Source: Dictyoglomus sp. (lineage in GTDB: Bacteria > Dictyoglomota > Dictyoglomia > Dictyoglomales > Dictyoglomaceae). Taken from it: a stretch of DNA of 64,000 nt. This document shows positions 1 through 7,549 of this stretch, piece after piece. The stretch spans positions 1 to 64,000 of the forward strand of contig JANXBZ010000002.1 in NCBI GenBank assembly GCA_025060475.1, written 5' to 3'. The notes beneath the pieces were generated by a model, which saw only the letters and a program-made list of their open reading frames with translations, ran no database searches and was not told the origin of the DNA. The translations under genes were made by a program, and so were the position numbers. Numbering within the stretch: position 1 is the first letter of the stretch; every line of letters begins with the position of its first letter.

Positions 1-207
1 AGAACTAATTAATCCTGAAATAAATAAGAGGATTAAAAGAAATTTATCAAGATTATTATCTATTATCTTATTAAAAGGCAATTTGACTCTTGCAGTTAGA
101 TATATGACATATGGGATTTGAAAGATATAATGAAAGGATGCTAAAAATGTTCCTATATATTCAAATTTATCTTTTAAATTATTAACAATAGAATGAGATC
201 TATTCAC
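1..207 (-). CDS. partial membrane protein, C-terminus off left edge
   Basis: An open frame of 69 codons runs from a GTG at 207 to the window edge without a stop. The GTG lies inside the last codons of the diguanylate cyclase gene upstream, so translation is probably coupled to it. The visible peptide has an amphipathic start and two hydrophobic stretches (about residues 18-40 and 55-69), as in an integral membrane protein. I do not recognise the family. Being open over 69 codons in AT-rich DNA, with hydrophobic composition and tight overlap, favours a real gene, but no strong ribosome binding site is visible. Confidence 0.5.
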   Translation of the reverse strand, partial: MNRSHSIVNNLKDKFEYIGTFLASFHYIFQIPYVIYLTARVKLPFNKIIDNNLDKFLLILLFISGLISS

Positions 208-1663
208 TTTCATCATATTTCATTTTATACATTCTTTCGTCCGCTTTTTCAAGAAGTTTATCTAAATTTTCTCCATCCTTTGGGAAAAAGGAAATTCCAT
301 AGCTAAAGCCTATCATTATTCCTGTTATAAAATTCTCGCTTAAAAATTTGATATATAATCTTTTTACAATTTCCTCTGCTTTATCTTCATTAACATCAAG
401 AAGAATAATACAAAACTCATCCCCGCCATATCTTGCCAGTTTATCTTCTTCCCTTAAATTCTTTTTTAACCATTGGGCTACTTCTTTTAAAACTTCATCT
501 CCCTTAGAGTGTCCTAGTAGGTCATTAATACTTTTGAAATTGTCTAAATCTATAAAAACTAAAGCAAAATCTTCTTTAGTCTTTATTAAATATTCTGTGT
601 ATTGGTATAAAAATTTTCTGTTGGGAATACCTGTTAATTCATCTATTAAGGAGGATTCTTCTGCTAATTTTCTTGCTAAGGTTAATTCTTTTTCTCTTTC
701 TGATACTTTATCTACCATTTTTTTAAAACTTCTTGCCAATTCCCCAATTTCATCCTTTCTATTAATATCTAACTCTATGTTATATTTACCTTCAGCAATA
801 TCTTCTATGTTTTTCTGAAAGGTTTTCAGAGGCTCAAATATTGCAGATATAGCAAAATTACTTAAAAGAATAGATAAAATTAGTATGAATACTAGTGAAA
901 GAATAAAAGATCTTTGAAGAAAAAGGGAAATTTTAGAGGGTAAATCTTCATACTTATAGATTTTAAATTCAAAGGATCCATTTTTGGCATCTATGGGAGT
1001 TAATATACAAAGATAATTATCTTTATAGCAGTAATCTGAAGAAAAAGAAATTTCAGGTATATTAGGATCTGAGGAATAAGTATTTATTTTGGTTTTTATG
1101 ACAATACCAAAATCTAAAGTTTTTTCCCATTCTTTTAAGACTGAATCGTCTATGATATATCCGAAGATTAAAAAGGCATGATAGAACTTCTTTCCGTAGT
1201 TATCAAAAACGGGAGAAGAAGCATATACAAGAACTCCTCTTTTAGTTATATAGAATCCAGAAGTAATTGTTAAATTCTTTGGTAGTAAAATCTTTAATGG
1301 GATATTTTCAAAGGGACTTTTAATTATAATTTTTCCATTTTCTTTTAAAAGAGCAACTAAATCATAGTGAAAAGTATTTCTAACCCATGGTTCCAGATTA
1401 TTCTTAATCCAATTTTTATCCTTTTTAATAACGCCAAATTCTCCCATGTCATCCCAATAAGCATAATCTCTGATATGATTTTCAAGCTTTTTTATTTCTC
1501 GTACTAGAAAATACAAAAAGTTCTTTTTTACCTCTTGAGCTTTACTTTTGATGCTTTCCTCTACAAGGATATTAGAGATTAAAAAAGAAGAAATAAAAAC
1601 AGAGAAAGAAAAAAACAAAAGAACTAAGAATGATCCCAGTAGAATTTTTCTTCTTAGGCTCAT
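200..1663 (-). CDS. membrane diguanylate cyclase, CHASE4-HAMP-GGDEF
   Basis: Probably makes cyclic di-GMP from two GTP in response to an extracytoplasmic signal. The 487-residue protein starts with a membrane segment (about 8-32) and an outer CHASE4-type sensor containing the motif RDYAYWDD. A second membrane segment (about 255-277) and a HAMP linker follow. The C-terminal GGDEF domain has an intact GGDEF signature at 413-417 and an RxxD inhibitory site (REED, 404-407) at the usual five-residue spacing. The enzyme should therefore be active and product-inhibited. It is divergent from tRNA-Ser, and a CRP-like palindrome lies about 57-72 bp upstream of its ATG. The gene product at 1-207 overlaps its end and may act with it. 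Confidence 0.92.
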   Translation of the reverse strand: MSLRRKILLGSFLVLLFFSFSVFISSFLISNILVEESIKSKAQEVKKNFLYFLVREIKKLENHIRDYAYWDDMGEFGVIKKDKNWIKNNLEPWVRNTFHYDLVALLKENGKIIIKSPFENIPLKILLPKNLTITSGFYITKRGVLVYASSPVFDNYGKKFYHAFLIFGYIIDDSVLKEWEKTLDFGIVIKTKINTYSSDPNIPEISFSSDYCYKDNYLCILTPIDAKNGSFEFKIYKYEDLPSKISLFLQRSFILSLVFILILSILLSNFAISAIFEPLKTFQKNIEDIAEGKYNIELDINRKDEIGELARSFKKMVDKVSEREKELTLARKLAEESSLIDELTGIPNRKFLYQYTEYLIKTKEDFALVFIDLDNFKSINDLLGHSKGDEVLKEVAQWLKKNLREEDKLARYGGDEFCIILLDVNEDKAEEIVKRLYIKFLSENFITGIMIGFSYGISFFPKDGENLDKLLEKADERMYKMKYDESE

Positions 1664-1719
1664 TTTTCTCTCATAAAATTTTTAATTTTGTATTTTTATA
1701 TTATACTTCTATTTTTGTC

Positions 1720-1735
1720 TGTGACATAGATCACA
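1720..1735. promoter_or_regulatory. CRP-like palindrome
   Basis: The sequence is TGTGA-N6-TCACA, an exact match to both half-sites of the classical CRP consensus. It ends 2 bp before the extended -10 of the tRNA-Ser promoter and lies upstream of the divergent diguanylate cyclase gene. No CRP/FNR gene lies in the window, so the protein that would bind is unknown. Confidence 0.45.
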
Positions 1736-1737
1736 CA

Positions 1738-1746
1738 TGATATAAT
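1738..1746 (+). promoter_or_regulatory. extended -10 promoter of tRNA-Ser(CGA)
   Basis: TGATATAAT is a perfect extended -10 element (TGnTATAAT) whose TATAAT ends 6 bp before the tRNA 5' end. The other tRNA-Ser in the window (62187) has the same TGATATAAT element. Confidence 0.65.
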
Positions 1747-1752
1747 AAATAT

Positions 1753-1839
1753 GGAGAGGTGGCCGAGGGGATTAAGGCGCTCGCCTCGAAAGCGAGTAGG
1801 CTTAAAAGAGCCTCGTGGGTTCGAATCCCACCCTCTCCG
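1753..1839 (+). tRNA. tRNA-Ser(CGA)
   Basis: Cloverleaf with acceptor stem GGAGAGG/CCTCTCC, discriminator G, anticodon stem CTCGC/GCGAG with loop CTCGAAA (anticodon CGA at 1787-1789), a long variable arm typical of serine tRNAs, and T-loop TTCGAAT. It reads UCG codons. The 3' CCA is not encoded (the discriminator is followed by CCTTT), unlike the other three tRNAs here. A T-run starts immediately after the gene and probably ends the transcript. Confidence 0.95.
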
Positions 1840-1862
1840 CCTTTTTTTATTAAAACGATTGC

Positions 1863-1886
1863 TTGTAAACAAATATTATTGTAAAC
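1863..1886 (+). repeat. direct repeat TTGTAAAC x2 upstream of xylose-isomerase-like gene
   Basis: Two perfect copies of TTGTAAAC (1863-1870 and 1879-1886) are separated by 8 bp, about 35-55 bp before the start codon of the downstream gene. They could be a tandem regulator site overlapping the promoter. No matching regulator is evident. Confidence 0.35.
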
Positions 1887-1919
1887 TTATATAAAACTCA
1901 TTAAAAAGGAGGTTTTAAT

Positions 1920-3026
1920 ATGCCCTTTGTAGACCATCGTTCTCAAAAAATAAAAAGAAATAAAGAGGAATTATTAAAACACATGCAATCTTTTAAATTG
2001 GATCTTAAGTTTTCTGTCGGCATCTGGTATTTTACTCCAGGAGGAGGAAGATTTCATGAACCCTATGTAGAAACTAAAGGTATTCCTGAGAGAATAGAGA
2101 TGGCAGCAGAAATGGCAAAATTTGGGATAAAAGGAATAGAAGCTCATTATCCTGCAGAAGTGAATGAAGAGAATTTACATTTATATAAAAAGCTTGAGAA
2201 AGAGGCAGGAATTAGACTTGTTGCAGTACCTTTAAGTTTATTTTATGATAAGATCTTTGAATTTGGTTCTCTCTCTAATCCCTATGAAAAATATAGAAAA
2301 ATTGCCTATGAAAGACTGGTAAATGGATTAAAACTTGTAAAGGAGGCCAATGCGGATATATGTATCATTTGGCCTGGAATTGATGGATATACATATTCTT
2401 TTGGACATCTATATTATCATATGTGGGATACTTTTGAGGAATTAGTAGCTCAAGCTATGGATGAAGTTCCAGGAGTACAAGTAGCAATTGAACCTAAACC
2501 TTATGAACCTGCTCCTAATAACATTTATAGAACTACTTCTGATGGAATTTTAGCGGCAAGAGATATAGAATCAAGATTGAGAAATCCAGAAAATTTAAAA
2601 TTGTTAAAAGAGGGTCATGCTCTTGTTGGATTAAATCCAGAGGTAGGTCATGTAAGAATGGGTTTTGAAGATTTACCTTATTCCTATGCAAGAGTAGCCA
2701 GAGAAGGGAGATTGTTCCACACCCATTGGAATAGTCAGCCCTTGGGAAATTATGATCAAGATTTAAATGTTGGTGTTGTAGATTGGGATGCTACCGAGGC
2801 TCTTCTTTATACTCTAAAAATGGTAGGTTATCAAGGATACTTTGGAATTGATATAAATCCAGAGAGAATTCCTGTGCTTAAAGCTATAGAGATAAACACT
2901 AAGGTTCTGAATATTATGAATGAAAGGATTGAAAGACTTCCTCATGAAAAAATTATTGAATGCTACTTTGATCCAGAAAATCATAGGGGAGAATTGGAGT
3001 TAATATTGGCGGAGAACCATAGATAA
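1920..3026 (+). CDS. xylose-isomerase-like TIM-barrel sugar isomerase
   Basis: A 368-residue TIM-barrel protein of the xylose isomerase superfamily, most like the short class I (actinobacterial) xylose isomerases. It keeps the EPKP motif (E191, K193), the NPEVGH motif (E241, H244) and the YDQDL motif (D279, D281), which carry metal and catalytic residues in that family. Two things differ. The residue matching the metal-binding Asp in the usual FHID motif is His (H269, in FHTHW), and the HDDD segment of true XylA is absent. An aldose-ketose isomerase is likely; D-xylose as the true substrate is uncertain. An AGGAGG site precedes the ATG. The gene is monocistronic, ending in a hairpin. Confidence 0.75.
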   Translation: MPFVDHRSQKIKRNKEELLKHMQSFKLDLKFSVGIWYFTPGGGRFHEPYVETKGIPERIEMAAEMAKFGIKGIEAHYPAEVNEENLHLYKKLEKEAGIRLVAVPLSLFYDKIFEFGSLSNPYEKYRKIAYERLVNGLKLVKEANADICIIWPGIDGYTYSFGHLYYHMWDTFEELVAQAMDEVPGVQVAIEPKPYEPAPNNIYRTTSDGILAARDIESRLRNPENLKLLKEGHALVGLNPEVGHVRMGFEDLPYSYARVAREGRLFHTHWNSQPLGNYDQDLNVGVVDWDATEALLYTLKMVGYQGYFGIDINPERIPVLKAIEINTKVLNIMNERIERLPHEKIIECYFDPENHRGELELILAENHR

Positions 3027-3030
3027 TTTT

Positions 3031-3054
3031 TGGGGGAAGATTTTTCTTCCCCCA
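3031..3054 (+). terminator. hairpin after xylose-isomerase-like gene
   Basis: TGGGGGAAGA and its exact complement TCTTCCCCCA form a 10-bp stem with a TTTT loop, starting a few bases after the stop codon. There is no T-run on the 3' side, so it may be a processing or stability hairpin, or a non-canonical terminator. Confidence 0.5.
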
Positions 3055-3153
3055 TCACCTTATTAATCTTTACCTTTAGTCAAAAACCAAAGAAAAATAA
3101 AGAAAAATTATAATTTTAGGTAAAAATTATAAGAAAAAAAGAGTTCTTTTTCT

Positions 3154-3182
3154 TTGACTCAATATATAGGGTATGTTATTAT
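3154..3182 (+). promoter_or_regulatory. promoter of nrdR-nrdD-nrdG
   Basis: TTGACT (3154-3159), a 17-bp spacer and TATTAT (3177-3182) form a good vegetative promoter. The first NrdR box fills the spacer and the second covers the expected start site, so repressor binding would block polymerase. Confidence 0.7.
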
Positions 3183-3205
3183 TTGTTTAATACAATATAT
3201 AGTGG
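3157..3205. promoter_or_regulatory. tandem NrdR boxes
   Basis: Two 16-bp near-palindromes (3157-3172 and 3190-3205) each share about 13 of 16 bases with the known NrdR box (ACACTATATATAGTGT) and have the same core, CAATATATAG. They are 33 bp apart start to start, about three helical turns, as is usual for NrdR sites. They precede nrdR itself, which indicates autoregulation and joint control of the reductase genes. Confidence 0.75.
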
Positions 3206-3216
3206 AGAATATAAAA

Positions 3217-3687
3217 ATGAAATGTCCTTTCTGTGGAAACTCAGAAACAAATGTTTTGGATACTCGAGAAATTGAGAATCAGACAGTAGTCAGAAGAAGA
3301 AGAGTATGTCTTAGATGTGGTGAAAGATTCACTACCTATGAAAGAATAGAAGAGAAACCTATTTTAGTAATTAAAAAAGATGGAAGAAGGGAACCTTTTG
3401 ATAGGAATAAACTTCTTCTTGGTCTTCAGAGAGCTACGGTAAAGAGAAATATAGATAACGAGAAGTTAGAAGAAATAATTGACGAAATATTAGGAGATAT
3501 AAGAAAACAGGGATTAAGTGAAATAAGATCAAAAGACTTAGGAATGATGGTACTAGAAAGATTAAGATATTTGGATAAAGTTGCATATATTAGATTTGCT
3601 TCAGTATATCAGGAATTTAGTTCCGTCGAGGAATTTGCAAAACTTCTTTCCCAACTGGAGAAAGAAAAAGGAGAGAAGGAGGGCTAA
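3217..3687 (+). CDS. nrdR: transcriptional repressor NrdR
   Basis: Represses ribonucleotide reductase genes in response to nucleotide (dATP/ATP) levels. The 156-residue protein has an N-terminal zinc ribbon (CPFCG and CLRCG) with the conserved RRRR stretch, followed by an ATP-cone domain. The family is usually 150-160 residues. I start at the ATG at 3217, which gives the canonical MKCPFC start with GGAG upstream. An earlier in-frame ATG would add 21 residues translated from the promoter. It is followed after 6 bp by nrdD, with two NrdR boxes upstream. Confidence 0.95.
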   Translation: MKCPFCGNSETNVLDTREIENQTVVRRRRVCLRCGERFTTYERIEEKPILVIKKDGRREPFDRNKLLLGLQRATVKRNIDNEKLEEIIDEILGDIRKQGLSEIRSKDLGMMVLERLRYLDKVAYIRFASVYQEFSSVEEFAKLLSQLEKEKGEKEG

Positions 3688-3693
3688 ATAAAT

Positions 3694-5577
3694 ATGGGAA
3701 AGGAGGTTAATGATTTAATAAGAGAATATCTGGAGAAAAGTGACTGGAGAGTAAACGAAAATTCTAATATGGCTTATTCTCTTCAAGGATTAAATTATTA
3801 TCTTTATTCCAGCTTAATTGCAAGATACTGGTTAGAAGAAATTTATCCTAAAGATATTGCAAAGGCTCATCAAGAAGGAGATTTTCATATTCATGATTTA
3901 GGCTCTCTCTCCGTATATTGTGTGGGATGGGACTTAGAAGACTTATTATTAAGGGGTTTTGGAGGAGTAGAGGGTAAAATATCAAGTAAGCCAGCAAGAC
4001 ATTTTAGAACTGCTTTGGGACAAATTGTTAACTTTATGTTTACTCTTCAAGGAGAAGCAGCAGGTGCTATTGCCTTTTCTAATTTTGATACCTTTTTAGC
4101 ACCCTTTATAGCCTATGATAACCTTTCCTATAAAGAAGTGAAGCAGGCCCTCCAGGAGTTCATATTTAACTTAAATATACCTACAAGAACAGGGTTTCAA
4201 ACTCCCTTTACAAATCTTAGTTTTGATCTCACTGTTCCTGAAGATTTAAGAGATAAAAAGGTTATTATTGGTGGAGAAAGAAAAGATGCTACTTACTCAG
4301 AGTTTCAAAGGGAAATGGATATTCTAAATGAAGCTTTTTGTGAGGTAATGATTGAAGGAGATGCTCATGGAAGAATTTTTACTTTTCCTATTCCTACCTA
4401 TAGTATAACTAAAGATTTTCCTTGGGAAAAGTCAAATCTTACAAAAATATGGGAAATGACTGCAAAGTATGGAACTCCATACTTTTCCAATTTTGTAAAC
4501 TCAGATATGGATCCTTCTGATGTAAGAAGTATGTGTTGCAGGTTAAGATTAGATAATTCTCTTGTAAGACAAAGAGCTCTTACTTTTACTCTAAATACAT
4601 CGAATAAAAATGTAGAAGAACTAAAACACCGAGGAGGAGGCCTTTTTGGTGCTAATCCTTTAACAGGAAGTATTGGAGTTGTTACTATAAATCTTCCAAG
4701 ATTAGGATATCTTTCTAAAAATGAAGACGAATTCTTTGATAGATTAGCCTTTCTTATGGATTTAGCAAAGGAAAGTTTGGAAATAAAAAGAAAAGTTCTT
4801 GAGGATTTAACTCATAAAAATCTCTATCCCTATTCTAAGTATTATCTTTCCGGAGTTTATGAACTTACAGGACAATACTGGGGGAATCATTTTTCTACCA
4901 TTGGAGTTATAGGAATGCATGAAGCATGCATGAATCTTTTAAAGGAAGGAATAAATGAGGTAGGGGGTAGAGAGTTTGCCATTAAAGTATTAAAATTTAT
5001 GAGAGAAAGGCTTTTAAAATATCAGAAGGAAACAAATAACCTATATAATCTTGAAGCTACTCCTGCAGAAGGAACATCTTACAGGTTAGCTCGTATTGAT
5101 AAGATGAAGTTTAAGGATATATATACTTCGGGAGATAAGGAACCTTTTTATACAAACTCTACTCAGCTTCCTGTGAACTATTCCCAAGATCCTTTTGAAG
5201 TATTGGAACATCAAGATGAACTTCAAAGCCTATATACAGGTGGCACAGTTTTACATATCTTTTTGGGAGAGGCAATTGATGATATAAACTTAGTGAAAGA
5301 GGCAGTAAGATTAATCTCTTCCAATTATCGTCTTCCCTATTTTACCCTTACTCCTACCTTCAGTGTATGTCCTGAACATGGATATATAAAAGGGGAAAGG
5401 GAAAGTTGTCCCCATTGTGGAAAGGAAACGGAAATTTATTCAAGGGTTGTAGGATATTATAGACCTGTTAAAAGCTGGAATAGAGGTAAACAGGAAGAAT
5501 TTAAATTAAGAAAATCTTTTGTATTAACTTTAAAGGAGAGGAAGAGAATTGAAAATCTCAGGTTACCTGGGATTTAG
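3694..5577 (+). CDS. nrdD: anaerobic (class III) ribonucleoside-triphosphate reductase
   Basis: Reduces ribonucleoside triphosphates to deoxy forms with a glycyl radical, in the cytoplasm under anaerobic conditions. The 627-residue protein carries the CCRLRLD segment with active-site cysteine. A C-terminal zinc site follows (CPEH at 559-562 and CPHC at 572-575, so one ligand may be His). The glycyl-radical motif RVVGYY has the glycine at about 587. No N-terminal ATP-cone is apparent, so it is shorter than the E. coli enzyme (712) and may lack that allosteric domain. It lies between nrdR and its activase gene nrdG, which overlaps its 3' end by 29 bp. Confidence 0.96.
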   Translation: MGKEVNDLIREYLEKSDWRVNENSNMAYSLQGLNYYLYSSLIARYWLEEIYPKDIAKAHQEGDFHIHDLGSLSVYCVGWDLEDLLLRGFGGVEGKISSKPARHFRTALGQIVNFMFTLQGEAAGAIAFSNFDTFLAPFIAYDNLSYKEVKQALQEFIFNLNIPTRTGFQTPFTNLSFDLTVPEDLRDKKVIIGGERKDATYSEFQREMDILNEAFCEVMIEGDAHGRIFTFPIPTYSITKDFPWEKSNLTKIWEMTAKYGTPYFSNFVNSDMDPSDVRSMCCRLRLDNSLVRQRALTFTLNTSNKNVEELKHRGGGLFGANPLTGSIGVVTINLPRLGYLSKNEDEFFDRLAFLMDLAKESLEIKRKVLEDLTHKNLYPYSKYYLSGVYELTGQYWGNHFSTIGVIGMHEACMNLLKEGINEVGGREFAIKVLKFMRERLLKYQKETNNLYNLEATPAEGTSYRLARIDKMKFKDIYTSGDKEPFYTNSTQLPVNYSQDPFEVLEHQDELQSLYTGGTVLHIFLGEAIDDINLVKEAVRLISSNYRLPYFTLTPTFSVCPEHGYIKGERESCPHCGKETEIYSRVVGYYRPVKSWNRGKQEEFKLRKSFVLTLKERKRIENLRLPGI

Positions 5578-6250
5578 TTTAATAGATTTTCCTGAAAAAA
5601 TATCCTTTGTAATATTTACCCAAGGATGTAATTTTAGATGTCCATTTTGTCATAACCCTGAATTGATATCCACAAGAAAAAAGGGGGTATATTCTGAAGA
5701 ATTTATATTAGAAGAATTAGCAAGAAGAAGGAAATTGATAGATTCTGTAGTAATAACAGGAGGGGAGCCTACATTGCAAAAAGATCTTCCCAAATTTTTA
5801 TTTAAATTAAAAAAGAAAAGACTTTTTGTAAAATTAGATACCAATGGTAGTAACCCCTATATGTTGATGGAATTAATTCAAGCAAGACTAGTGGATTACG
5901 TTGCTCTTGATTTTAAGAACTCTAAAGAAAAATATGGAGAAACTATAGGTTTAAAAGAAGATTTAGCAGAGAAATATTACAAAAATCTTATGGAATCCTT
6001 AAAAATTCTAAAAAAAAGTAATATAAATTTTGAAGTAAGGACTACACTGGTTCCAAAATTAGTGAGAGAAAAAGATTTAAGAATTATCAAAGATGTTATT
6101 GGGGATGTTCCTTATTATTTACAGCAGTTTAATCCTGAGAAAACGTTAAATTTGGAATATAGATTTCAAAAACCATATTCCCCAGAAAAGGTTAAAGATT
6201 TTAAAGAAAAGGTTCAAGGAAAATTAAGAGGAGTTGTTAATTCTTCTTAA
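5549..6250 (+). CDS. nrdG: anaerobic ribonucleotide reductase activating protein
   Basis: A radical SAM enzyme that installs the glycyl radical on NrdD. The 233-residue protein has the CX3CX2C cluster motif at C27, C31 and C34 (CNFRCPFC) and a TGGEP motif near 75. The start is a TTG at 5549 preceded by AGGAGAGG; it lies inside nrdD, giving translational coupling. The NrdG/PflA-like family is typically 150-240 residues, so this is a full-length longer form. It converges on, and overlaps by 27 bp, the MFS gene on the other strand. Confidence 0.93.
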   Translation: MKISGYLGFSLIDFPEKISFVIFTQGCNFRCPFCHNPELISTRKKGVYSEEFILEELARRRKLIDSVVITGGEPTLQKDLPKFLFKLKKKRLFVKLDTNGSNPYMLMELIQARLVDYVALDFKNSKEKYGETIGLKEDLAEKYYKNLMESLKILKKSNINFEVRTTLVPKLVREKDLRIIKDVIGDVPYYLQQFNPEKTLNLEYRFQKPYSPEKVKDFKEKVQGKLRGVVNSS

Positions 6251-7450
6251 GATTAAAAGTGCAATAATAGATGCTACTGCTCCTTGGAGAAAATTAATCC
6301 TGTAACTTCCATAATCAATAATTAAACCTGAAAGAAAATAGGAAATAATCTGAGAAAAAGAAATAATTAAATTATTTAATCCTACAAAGCTTCCTGCCTT
6401 TTCCTTGGGAATATAACTCAATAAAAGGCTATAGGGGACAATGGATAATAAAGATAGGCTGATGCCATAGAGAATTAAAGGAGGATAAACATGAATTAAT
6501 CTATAGGTTTGTGAGAAAAGAACACTACTTATTGCCAAAAGTGCCAAACCAATAGCACTTAATTTTTCTTTAGAATATCTATCCGCAATAAAACCTATGG
6601 GAATGGTAGAAATCCAAGACAATATTCCAAAGATACCAAGAGCAATTATGTAATCTTTTAGAGAGGCAAAAAGGGCATCCTGAAAAAAAAGAAGAATAAA
6701 AGAACTAATGGAGGATATACTATACCATATTAGCCACTGCAATGCAAAAAGCTTAATCCATATTCCTCCTCTAAAATAATTAAGATCCATAACATCTTTT
6801 TTATATTCTTTCGCTTCTTCAGGAATAAGAAGAAGAAAAAGAAGAGAAAGGATTATTCCTAAATATATCAAAAGAAATTTTATAAAATCAGTATGGAGAA
6901 ATAAAATAAGAATGATATAAATTCCCTGAACTAGATAAGAGGAAAAGTTCAATATTCCTGTTGCTTTTGCAAAAAAATTCTTTGGTATCAAATCTGGAAC
7001 TAAGGACTGGAAAGGAGCAAATCCTGAAAAGAAGAAAGTAGAGATTAAAAAGGTATTTATATATAAGTCCTTTAGACTTTTTGACCTCTCAAACCTTAAA
7101 AGAGCTAAAACTAAAAAGATCAAACTGAAAATAACTATATATTTTCTTCCTTTTAAAACTTTAATCATTCTATCAGAAAGTAAGCCAATCAAAGGAGGAA
7201 CTATCATTCCTGCAAAACCTATTATAGACATTATAATTCCAATTTGAGTTTTTGAAGTTGTAAACTTGCTTATAAAAAATATCAAATTAAAACTTCGAAA
7301 GGCAGAAAACAGAGAAAATCCTATATTTCCAATTCCTAATAGAATTATTAAAGTGTATATCTCTTTTTTCTCAATAATTTCTCTTTTTAGTTCTTTTAAT
7401 TTCACGAAAGGATTCTTCCAAAGCTTTCTTTTTACTGTAATACCATGCAA
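6224..7450 (-). CDS. major facilitator superfamily transporter
   Basis: A 408-residue integral membrane protein with about 12 hydrophobic segments. After the second segment it has the MFS loop signature, here GLLSDRMIKVLKGRKY, and a second-half counterpart GFIADRYSKEKLS. Substrate cannot be told from sequence. The start is uncertain: the longest frame begins with TTG at 7450, with only a weak purine-rich stretch upstream. It stands alone between the convergent nrd operon and the end of the branched-chain operon. Confidence 0.85.
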   Translation of the reverse strand: MHGITVKRKLWKNPFVKLKELKREIIEKKEIYTLIILLGIGNIGFSLFSAFRSFNLIFFISKFTTSKTQIGIIMSIIGFAGMIVPPLIGLLSDRMIKVLKGRKYIVIFSLIFLVLALLRFERSKSLKDLYINTFLISTFFFSGFAPFQSLVPDLIPKNFFAKATGILNFSSYLVQGIYIILILFLHTDFIKFLLIYLGIILSLLFLLLIPEEAKEYKKDVMDLNYFRGGIWIKLFALQWLIWYSISSISSFILLFFQDALFASLKDYIIALGIFGILSWISTIPIGFIADRYSKEKLSAIGLALLAISSVLFSQTYRLIHVYPPLILYGISLSLLSIVPYSLLLSYIPKEKAGSFVGLNNLIISFSQIISYFLSGLIIDYGSYRINFLQGAVASIIALLILRRINNSS

Positions 7451-7521
7451 TCTTTCTTAAATCTCAATTACAATTTTCTTCTTTTAACTGCCTACTATAG
7501 ATAAGAATATGAATTCTTTGA

Positions 7522-7544
7522 GGGGGAAAAGAATATTTTCCCCC
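7522..7544 (-). terminator. hairpin at the end of the branched-chain operon
   Basis: GGGGGAAAA pairs perfectly with TTTTCCCCC around a 5-base loop, a few bases after the cimA stop on the minus strand. As with the hairpin at 3031-3054, no long T-run follows. It marks the end of the ilv-leu operon. Confidence 0.55.
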
Positions 7545-7549
7545 AAGTT

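Noticed and set aside
3154-3216. A longer nrdR start 21 codons upstream.
   Set aside because: That segment contains the promoter and both NrdR boxes; the ATG at 3217 gives the canonical N-terminus.
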